DNA of 5,080 nucleotides from Desulfohalobiaceae bacterium (lineage in GTDB: Bacteria > Desulfobacterota > Desulfovibrionia > Desulfovibrionales > Desulfothermaceae). The position numbers and the translations under genes were made by a program. Below the pieces are notes generated by a model. The model had not been told where the DNA came from, did not search any database, and saw nothing but the letters and a program-made list of their open reading frames with translations. The stretch lies in assembly GCA_021737115.1 (NCBI GenBank), contig JAIPER010000303.1, positions 1-5,080 on the forward strand. The letters are read 5' to 3'. This document shows positions 1 to 4,617 of the stretch, piece by piece. Each line of letters opens with the position of its first letter. Positions within the stretch are counted from its first letter, which is position 1.

Positions 1-67
1 AATGAACAAGAGTCCCAAACCCTTCGAGATTGGAGCCTTTATTGACTGATTCAATGTTTGATCCTTG

Positions 68-103
68 TCCGGTTTCAATAAGCGGTTTTAATATCCGGTT
101 TCA
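68..103 (+). repeat. Direct repeat TCCGGTTTCA, two copies
   Basis: The 10-mer TCCGGTTTCA occurs at 68-77 and again at 94-103, where it is part of the left arm of the large palindrome. The start-to-start distance is 26 bp, equal to the palindrome arm length. It may be a remnant of duplication of the palindrome arm, or chance. Confidence 0.5.
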
Positions 104-146
104 GCCGCCGGACTTTTAGCCCGGCGGCTGAAACCGGATATTAAAA
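86..146. repeat. Perfect 26-bp inverted repeat at the uppP 3' end
   Basis: The arms at 86-111 and 121-146 are exact reverse complements around a 9-nt loop (112-120). The core is GC-rich (CCGGTTTCAGCCGCCGG) and the outer ends are AT-rich. The right arm covers the uppP stop codon and its last Phe codon. The stem may act as a transcription end or as 3' mRNA protection for uppP. It is not a textbook terminator, because the arms start with TTTT and end with AAAA on either strand, so no U-tract follows the stem. A small palindromic mobile or repetitive element is the alternative. Confidence 0.85.
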
Positions 147-929
147 TAAGAAGATCAGAGGAACAATAAGCAGCCGGTAGGCAGCAAAGGGACGGAGCGT
201 GACTCTGCTGAGGAGCTGGATGAACCCTTTGACTGCTACCCAGGCGGACAGAAAGGAAACCACGAAACCGATGCCCAAAAAGAAAAAATCCTGGGGAGCA
301 AACAGATGAAAGCCCTGCAGGAGGTCAAAGCCAGTGGCCAAGAACATGATCGGGACAGCGGCGATAAAAGAGTATTCCGCGGCCGTTTTCCGGGAGGCCC
401 CTAAAATCATTCCGCCCATGATCGTGGCTCCTGATCTGGAAAAGCCTGGCCAGAGGGCCAGACATTGAAAGAGACCGATTCCCAGGGCCAGGACCGGGGT
501 TACTGCGTCAAGTCCCTGGTACCTTGTTCTGATTTTCAACTGTTCGACCACAAGAATGGCCAGCGCCCCGACTGCCAGGGCCCAGGCCACGGTATAGGTG
601 TTGAACAGGTATTGCTTGATAAGAGAGTGGGTCAGCAAACCAAGCACAGAGGCCGGGATACAGGTCAAAACAAGGAGGTAGATCCCCCTCGAGCCGGAGA
701 ATGGTTTCTCGGGATCAGAGTGGATCAGACCCAGGAAGCGGTCCCGATACAACAAGACCACGGCCAGGATAGCCCCGAGTTGAATGACCACTTCAAAGAT
801 TTCAGCTTTATCTCCGGTAAATCCCAAGAGGTGTCCGGTAATAATCAAATGGCCGGTTGAAGAGATGGGTAAAAATTCCGTCAGCCCTTCGACGATACCC
901 AGCACGGTCGCGATCAGAATAGAGTCCAT
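141..929 (-). CDS. uppP: Undecaprenyl-diphosphatase (UppP/BacA family)
   Basis: This integral inner-membrane phosphatase converts undecaprenyl pyrophosphate to undecaprenyl phosphate, recycling the lipid carrier for peptidoglycan and surface polysaccharides; overexpression of the family gives bacitracin resistance. The 262-residue product matches the usual length of about 265-275. The first signature, EGLTEFLPISSTGH, holds the catalytic-region residues E14, E18 and H27. The second, PGFSRSGAT (161-169), supplies the phosphate-binding S164, R165 and T169. The rest is mostly hydrophobic helices, ending in the family-typical RPFAAYRL. The ATG at 929 was chosen because MDSILIATVLGIVEGLTEF aligns with the N-terminus of E. 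coli UppP. The frame stays open upstream to a GTG at 1040, but those 37 extra residues are Arg-rich, unlike the family, and come from repeat DNA. No clear Shine-Dalgarno precedes 929; a GC hairpin occupies that place. The gene is divergent from the lpt cluster. Confidence 0.96.
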   Translation of the reverse strand: MDSILIATVLGIVEGLTEFLPISSTGHLIITGHLLGFTGDKAEIFEVVIQLGAILAVVLLYRDRFLGLIHSDPEKPFSGSRGIYLLVLTCIPASVLGLLTHSLIKQYLFNTYTVAWALAVGALAILVVEQLKIRTRYQGLDAVTPVLALGIGLFQCLALWPGFSRSGATIMGGMILGASRKTAAEYSFIAAVPIMFLATGFDLLQGFHLFAPQDFFFLGIGFVVSFLSAWVAVKGFIQLLSRVTLRPFAAYRLLIVPLIFLF

Positions 930-938
930 ACCATTAAA

Positions 939-953
939 GCGGGCTTCGCCCGC
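939..953 (-). promoter_or_regulatory. GC hairpin directly upstream of the uppP start
   Basis: Read on the minus strand, GCGGGC-GAA-GCCCGC forms a perfect 6-bp stem with a 3-nt loop, ending 9 nt before the uppP ATG. It occupies the position where a ribosome-binding site would normally lie, and the remaining 9 nt (TTTAATGGT) contain no Shine-Dalgarno. It could modulate translation, or be an inserted repeat unit. The stem is directly visible; any regulatory role is inference. Confidence 0.45.
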
Positions 954-971
954 AACCCAAAAGGTTCCATG

Positions 972-1013
972 CCTCCGGCTCGTAGAGTCTACCCTCCGGC
1001 CTGTAAGACCTAC
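972..1013. repeat. Imperfect 21-bp tandem repeat, two units
   Basis: The units at 972-992 and 993-1013 share CCTCCGGC at the start, GTA in the middle and CTAC at the end, and agree at 15 of 21 positions. All six differences are transitions. The second half of unit one, GTAGAGTCTAC, is itself an inverted repeat; unit two (GTAAGACCTAC) keeps most of it, with G-U pairing possible in minus-strand RNA. This pattern resembles short dispersed genomic repeats, but only these two units are visible. Confidence 0.6.
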
Positions 1014-1135
1014 GGGCTGGAAGCGGCCTCGAGAGTACACGGTTCACGGTTAAGAAAAAAAAAAGCTTTTAGCACTACAGAGAAACTTCAGGTGCAATCA
1101 TATCTTGTATTGAGCCAGTCATGCCTCAAGCGCGT

Positions 1136-1178
1136 GCCTGGAGGTCCGCAAGCCAGGCTGGAGCCTGGCGATCCCAGC
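1136..1178. repeat. Cluster of overlapping small inverted repeats
   Basis: GCCTGG (1136-1141), CCAGGC (1153-1158) and GCCTGG (1163-1168) lie in a row, so the central CCAGGC can pair with either flank, giving mutually exclusive hairpins with 11-nt and 4-nt loops. A further GCTGG (1157-1161) can pair with CCAGC (1174-1178). The density suggests a palindromic dispersed repeat more than a gene-specific regulator. No coding potential is evident. Confidence 0.5.
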
Positions 1179-1241
1179 ACAAGAGGGTTTGTGAGCATAA
1201 AATTCGCTGTATTGTTGGGCAATACTTTTTTCAATAAGACC

Positions 1242-1310
1242 ACAGTTTCCGGACTGCGAAGGAAAAGCAGGACAAAATTGGCCTGGCTTTCCTTCGCAGT
1301 CCGGAAATGT
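1242..1310. repeat. Long palindrome with perfect 20-bp arms
   Basis: The arms at 1246-1265 and 1288-1307 are exact reverse complements; each has a core of CCGGACTGCGAAGG or its complement. One bulged base (G1245) allows three more outer pairs (ACA 1242-1244 with TGT 1308-1310). Inward, a bulged A1266 lets GC pair with GC, and AGG/CCT nearly continues the stem, so about 70 bp can fold into one rod. No U-tract follows it on either strand. It may be a MITE- or REP-like element or a structured RNA; nothing decides between these. Confidence 0.8.
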
Positions 1311-1487
1311 ATACGAGTTTCCCGCAGGTTGCAAGTTTCAAAAGGCTGAGATAGGATGCGGATCAAGCCGGAATCAAACTGGATCGATTCAAACTGCTCC
1401 TGTTACGGTTTTTCCGGGAAGCCTGATTGTCGCTTGTGTCAAAGCGTGTAAGTAAAAATATTGAAACTGTATGCAACCTCTGATCAC

Positions 1488-1492
1488 GGAGG
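1488..1492 (+). promoter_or_regulatory. Strong ribosome-binding site of the small gene
   Basis: GGAGG lies 7 nt before the ATG at 1500. It settles the start of the 61-residue protein and rules out the in-frame TTG at 1461, which has no such site. Confidence 0.85.
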
Positions 1493-1499
1493 AAAATAC

Positions 1500-1685
1500 A
1501 TGACCACCATCATGCCGGAAGGAAAAAGGGTCAAGGACGCCCTGACCTGGATCAGTGCGCAATCCAAGGATCAGCAGGATCAGATCGGACTTGTCCGGGA
1601 AGCGGTCTTTCGCTTCAACTTGACCCCGAAAGAAGAAAAGTATCTGTACCATCTTTACCAGGACCAAACCAGAACAAAGAGTTGA
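1500..1685 (+). CDS. Small conserved hypothetical protein (61 aa) upstream of lptF
   Basis: The function is unknown. The 61-residue product begins MTTIMPEGKRVKDALTWIS and is charged and soluble, with no signal peptide, membrane segment or cysteine. Two helical stretches seem likely (about residues 9-34 and 43-55), joined around FNLTPKEEKYL. The consensus GGAGG ribosome-binding site and ATG make it a convincing gene despite its size. I recall similar short proteins with an MTTIMPEG start and a FNLSPK-type motif in deltaproteobacteria; this is memory, not a search result. Its TGA stop overlaps the proposed TTG start of lptF by 4 nt, so the two are probably translationally coupled. Position suggests a link to LPS export or simply to expression of lptF, but no sequence motif indicates an activity. 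Confidence 0.82.
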   Translation: MTTIMPEGKRVKDALTWISAQSKDQQDQIGLVREAVFRFNLTPKEEKYLYHLYQDQTRTKS

Positions 1686-2899
1686 GCATTTTGAACTTCA
1701 AACCCTGCCTGCTGAAAAGGGAGATCGGGAAGGAGCTCCTTGCGGTTTTTGTGTTGTGCCTGAGCATCTTCCTGTCTTTGCTCCTTTTGGGCAAGGTTTT
1801 GAAACTGAGGCAGATCCTCTTTGCCCTGGACCTTTCAGCCCTGGATCTTTTAGAACTTTTTGTCTATCTCGCTCCTTTTTTTCTGATGCTGCTCATTCCG
1901 GTGGCCTGTATGATCAGCATGTTTTTGACCTTCCAACGAATGAGCGCGGACAGGGAATTGATGGCCCTTCGAGCCGGAGGAGTCTCACTGGCTCAGATCC
2001 TGCCGGCCCCGCTTTTTTTCCTGGGCGTGGCCGCCGTAATAAACGGCTTCGTTTCTTTGTACGGTCTGTCCTGGGGCGTGCAGAACTTTCAGAACACGAT
2101 CCTGGAACTGGCCAGGGAAAAGGCCCAGCTTTCACTGCGTCCCGGGGTATTCAACAACAATTTTCCCGGCTTGATTATCTACGCCGGGCAGGTGGATCCT
2201 GTGTCCGGAGTGGTCAGGGATGTTTTTGTCCAGGATTTTACCAGTCAAGAATCAGGCCTGAACATTGTCGCCCCGCAGGGCAGGGTATTGACGGACAACA
2301 AACAGGGAAAGATTCTGTTTTCCTTACGCGACGGCCATATCTACCGCCAGGACGGATATGAAAACGACATCCTTGGATTCTCACAGTATCGGATTGCCTT
2401 GAATCTGCACAAACTCCTCGGGGATATCCACGTCCGAAAGGACAAGCCCAAGTCTTTCTCCTGGAAAAAGCTGAACGCTCTTCAGAACGACCCCTCGACC
2501 AGAGCTGAAAAAGGGGAAGACTATCTCCGTTCAATCAGGGTGGAGAAACAGAAAAGACTGAGCCTTCCTGTGGCCTGCCTTGTCCTGGGATTCTTCGCCT
2601 TTCCACTGGGCTGGATTTTTCAGGGGATGAAACGGTATTACGGGGCCATTCTTATCCTTGGTATGTTTTTTGTCTATTATGCCTTGTTTTCAATGGGAAT
2701 CAGCCTGGGAGAGACGGGAGTCCTGTCCCCTCTGGGGGTCTGGATACCAAACATCTTTTTCGGTGCGATTTCCCTGTTTCTCTTCCAGCTGGCCATGAGG
2801 GAACGGGGAGGCTTTCTGATTGCCTGGATCTGGTGGTTGCAGCACACGGCCAGGTCTCTGGGGAGGCGGAAGAAAGCCGCCGGAGAAACAAATAAATGA
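1682..2899 (+). CDS. lptF: LPS export permease LptF (YjgP/YjgQ family)
   Basis: This is a transmembrane subunit of the LptB2FG ABC transporter, which extracts lipopolysaccharide from the inner membrane and passes it through LptC and LptA to the outer membrane. The 405-residue protein has the family layout: TM1 about 19-38, TM2 58-82, TM3 108-130, a periplasmic beta-rich domain about 131-290, and TM4-6 at about 294-314, 320-342 and 353-372. RMSADRELMALRAGGVS (86-102), the cytoplasmic coupling segment between TM2 and TM3, is diagnostic. It is longer than the usual 360-370 residues because of a tail after TM6 that is Trp-rich (AWIWWLQ) and then basic. The start is TTG at 1682, in a TTGA overlap with the upstream stop and with only a weak AAAGAG before it; TTG at 1691 is possible. 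It is called LptF rather than LptG because it is the first gene of the pair and carries a RELMALRAGG-type motif. Confidence 0.92.
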   Translation: MSILNFKPCLLKREIGKELLAVFVLCLSIFLSLLLLGKVLKLRQILFALDLSALDLLELFVYLAPFFLMLLIPVACMISMFLTFQRMSADRELMALRAGGVSLAQILPAPLFFLGVAAVINGFVSLYGLSWGVQNFQNTILELAREKAQLSLRPGVFNNNFPGLIIYAGQVDPVSGVVRDVFVQDFTSQESGLNIVAPQGRVLTDNKQGKILFSLRDGHIYRQDGYENDILGFSQYRIALNLHKLLGDIHVRKDKPKSFSWKKLNALQNDPSTRAEKGEDYLRSIRVEKQKRLSLPVACLVLGFFAFPLGWIFQGMKRYYGAILILGMFFVYYALFSMGISLGETGVLSPLGVWIPNIFFGAISLFLFQLAMRERGGFLIAWIWWLQHTARSLGRRKKAAGETNK

Positions 2900-3975
2900 G
2901 TACGCTCCATCGCTATCTGCTGCAGCAAAGTCTCTACTTTCTCCTGCTCTGCCTGGTGACCTGCGTGGGAATTTACCTGCTCGTGGATGTTTTTGACCGT
3001 TTGGATGAGTTTTTGGAACATCAGGCAACTGCCGGAACAACCATTGCCTATTTCCTGGTCAAGGTCCCCTTGATCCTGTCCCAGATTTTTCCGGCGGTCT
3101 TTTTCCTGGCTCTTCTTGTTCAGATCAGCCAGATGAGTAAGCAACGAGAACTGATTGCCCTGGAAGCCAGCGGCATCTCCTATTCCAGGGTCGTCGTTTT
3201 TTTCCTGCTCTACGCCCTGTTCTGGTCCTGTCTGCAACTCTTTTTTTCTCAATTCCTCGGAGTGGCGGGGGAAGCAAAGAGCGAGGAAATATGGGACAAT
3301 CTGGGAAAAAAGAAACAAACCCGAGAGAGATCGGTTTCAGATGTCTGGTTCAGACAGGGCCTGCGTCTGGTGCATGTGGACCGGATCAGTCCGCAGGCGG
3401 GTCAGGGCTCGGACCTTGAAATATTTCGTCTGCGAAAGGATTTCAAGGTCATCAAGACAATTATCAAAGCCGAAACATTTAAAGTCCGCGATCAGGGATG
3501 GCAGCTGTTTAATGTCCGCATCTTCGACCCCATAACCTTTTCTCAGGACCAGGTTCCGGAGATGCTTGTTGACCTGAATCAGGACCTCACTATTTTTGAA
3601 GTCTTAAAGAATGCGGAAAGCCCGGAAACAATATCTTTGTGGAGACTGGGGCAGGTCATCCAGAGGCTGAAGGATACCGGGACCAATGTCGAATTTCTGT
3701 TGACAGCCTGGCATATGAAAATAGCCTATGCCTTTTCCATCCTGGTCCTGTCCTGTATCGGACTGATTTTGTGCAGGCAGCGGGACAACGTCTTTCTGAA
3801 CATCACCCTTGGCCTGGGGGTGATCTTTGTCTACTACTTTGTTCATGTCGTTGGCGGCACATTGGGTGAGAACGGTGTCGTTCCTCCATATGCCGGGGCC
3901 TGGCTGGCAAACGCTCTCATCGGGATTCCGGCGGTTTTTCTGCTGCTGCGTCAGTTATACTCACGCTCGTCATAA
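2896..3975 (+). CDS. lptG: LPS export permease LptG (YjgP/YjgQ family)
   Basis: This is the second membrane subunit of the LptB2FG transporter, pairing with LptF around a lateral gate for LPS. The 359-residue length equals that of typical LptG. TM1 (about 10-30) runs into LVDVFDRLDEFLEH (29-42), a hallmark of the LptG branch. TM2 is about 50-77, followed by the coupling segment SKQRELIALEASGIS (81-95) and TM3 about 98-120. The periplasmic domain spans about 121-265, and TM4-6 lie at about 272-293, 300-320 and 335-354. The start ATG overlaps the lptF stop as ATGA, with GGAG (2882-2885) 10 nt upstream, so the two permeases are probably made in step by translational coupling. The gene ends 8 bp from the stop codon of the convergent engB. 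Confidence 0.94.
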   Translation: MSTLHRYLLQQSLYFLLLCLVTCVGIYLLVDVFDRLDEFLEHQATAGTTIAYFLVKVPLILSQIFPAVFFLALLVQISQMSKQRELIALEASGISYSRVVVFFLLYALFWSCLQLFFSQFLGVAGEAKSEEIWDNLGKKKQTRERSVSDVWFRQGLRLVHVDRISPQAGQGSDLEIFRLRKDFKVIKTIIKAETFKVRDQGWQLFNVRIFDPITFSQDQVPEMLVDLNQDLTIFEVLKNAESPETISLWRLGQVIQRLKDTGTNVEFLLTAWHMKIAYAFSILVLSCIGLILCRQRDNVFLNITLGLGVIFVYYFVHVVGGTLGENGVVPPYAGAWLANALIGIPAVFLLLRQLYSRSS

Positions 3976-3983
3976 GAAGAGTG

Positions 3984-4577
3984 CTACGATTGTACATCCA
4001 GGAAGAGCTGTCGCAGGGTGTTCCAGATCTCATTGCTGCCCAGTCCGGTCCTGGACGAGCAGAGGATGGGCGGAACTGCTGATGGCAGGAGGTCGCGCCA
4101 GGCCTGGAGAGATTTTCCCCTTTGGGCCATTTTCGCCTTGTCGGCCTTGGTCAGCACCGGAATGACCGGGATACTCTGCGAGGTGAGAAAGGATGTCAGC
4201 TCCAGATCCAATTTTTGCGGGGGGAGCCGGCTGTCTAAAAGAACAATCACCCCGGTGGTCCGGTTTTTGTTGAGTTGAAAGAATTTTTCAACCAGACGGG
4301 ACCATTTTTCCCGTTCCTTTTTTGAACATTTCGCATAGCCATAGCCGGGGAGATCAACAAGGTAGCCCTGCAGAGGGCTGACCCAGTAGTAGTTGATGCT
4401 CCTGGTTTTGCCGGGGGTCGAACTGATTTTTGCCAGTTTCTTCCGTCCGGCCAGGCGGTTGATAAGGCTGGATTTGCCGACATTCGATCTCCCGGCCAGA
4501 GCAACCTGCATTTCGGGATCGGTTGACAGTTGATCCGGTTCGTATACAGTCTTTATAAGAGTAAAGTGATCGGTCAT
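3984..4577 (-). CDS. engB: Ribosome biogenesis GTP-binding protein EngB (YsxC/YihA)
   Basis: This is a cytoplasmic TrmE-Era-type GTPase needed for assembly of the large ribosomal subunit. The 197-residue product has every G motif: G1 GRSNVGKSS (29-37), switch I SSTPGKTR (52-59), G3 DLPGYG (75-80), G4 TKAD (143-146) and G5 SSRTG (174-178). YGYAKCSKKEREKW after G3 is typical of EngB. The ATG at 4577 gives the normal short N-terminus (about 26 residues before G1). The frame is open to 4664, but the extra 29 residues overlap the divergent lipoprotein gene and do not resemble the family, so that start was rejected. No clear Shine-Dalgarno lies before 4577. The gene converges on lptG with an 8-bp gap and diverges from the lipoprotein gene with a 40-bp gap. 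Confidence 0.96.
   Translation of the reverse strand: MTDHFTLIKTVYEPDQLSTDPEMQVALAGRSNVGKSSLINRLAGRKKLAKISSTPGKTRSINYYWVSPLQGYLVDLPGYGYAKCSKKEREKWSRLVEKFFQLNKNRTTGVIVLLDSRLPPQKLDLELTSFLTSQSIPVIPVLTKADKAKMAQRGKSLQAWRDLLPSAVPPILCSSRTGLGSNEIWNTLRQLFLDVQS
4530..4558 (+). promoter_or_regulatory. Possible sigma-70 promoter for the lipoprotein gene
   Basis: TTGATC (4530-4535) and TTATAA (4553-4558) are spaced by 17 bp, pointing rightward toward the GTG at 4618. Transcription would start near 4565, leaving a leader of about 50 nt. The site lies inside the first codons of the divergent engB, as the 40-bp gap between the genes leaves little room. The boxes are partial matches, so this is tentative. 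Confidence 0.35.
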
Positions 4578-4607
4578 ATACTTACGCTGGTCATAATTTT
4601 TAAAAAA

Positions 4608-4613
4608 AGGGGG
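4608..4613 (+). promoter_or_regulatory. Purine-rich ribosome-binding site before the GTG start
   Basis: AGGGGG lies 4 nt before the GTG at 4618; counting from the AAGG core (4607-4610) the spacing is 7 nt. It supports the GTG as the lipoprotein start over the next in-frame ATG at 4720, which would remove the signal peptide. Confidence 0.6.
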
Positions 4614-4617
4614 ACCT

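Larger units (their letters stand above)
930..1499. other. Repeat-rich non-coding spacer, about 570 bp
   Basis: No convincing gene lies between uppP and the small protein gene. The frames that stay open here have no ribosome-binding sites, give Arg/Ser/Pro-rich or otherwise featureless products, and run through inverted repeats. In order the spacer holds the hairpin at 939-953, an imperfect 21-bp tandem repeat, a run of ten A, a cluster of CCAGGC/GCCTGG hairpins around 1136-1178, a long palindrome at 1242-1310, and about 190 bp of leader before the start at 1500. Promoters for the two divergent units must lie here or further inside, but I see no strong -35/-10 pair on either strand. Confidence 0.7.

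Noticed and set aside
1..49. Two short plus-strand frames ending at TGA 43-45 and TGA 47-49 that could be the C-terminus of a gene left of the window
   Set aside because: Fewer than 16 codons are visible in either frame and nothing identifies a protein or picks a frame.
465..860. Plus-strand open frame of 131 codons
   Set aside because: It is antisense to uppP, whose motifs are unmistakable; its product is low-complexity and charged, as expected of a shadow frame.
930..1040. N-terminal extension of uppP to a GTG at 1040
   Set aside because: It adds 37 Arg-rich residues absent from the family, encoded by tandem repeat DNA, with no ribosome-binding site.
1051..1070. T10 run on the minus strand as an intrinsic terminator
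   Set aside because: No stable GC stem precedes it and no minus-strand gene ends there; only a weak AAAAGCTTTT palindrome is adjacent.
969..1366. Open frames on both strands in the spacer (969-1349 plus, 1088-1366 minus)
   Set aside because: They run through the inverted and tandem repeats, lack ribosome-binding sites and give no recognisable domain; opposite-strand frames mirror the same palindromes.
1434..1462. Possible promoter TTGTGT-N17-AATATT before the small gene
   Set aside because: Too few matches to consensus in both boxes to report as a feature.
1461..1499. TTG start at 1461 for the small protein
   Set aside because: The ATG at 1500 has GGAGG at ideal spacing; the TTG has none and adds 13 residues.
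930..1499. CRISPR array or tRNA in the spacer
   Set aside because: The repeats are only two adjacent units without spacers, and no cloverleaf-like arrangement or GTTC-containing T-arm was seen.
2677..3318. Minus-strand open frame of 213 codons over the lptF/lptG junction
   Set aside because: It lies antisense to both permeases, whose coding frames and membrane topology are clear; a composition artefact.
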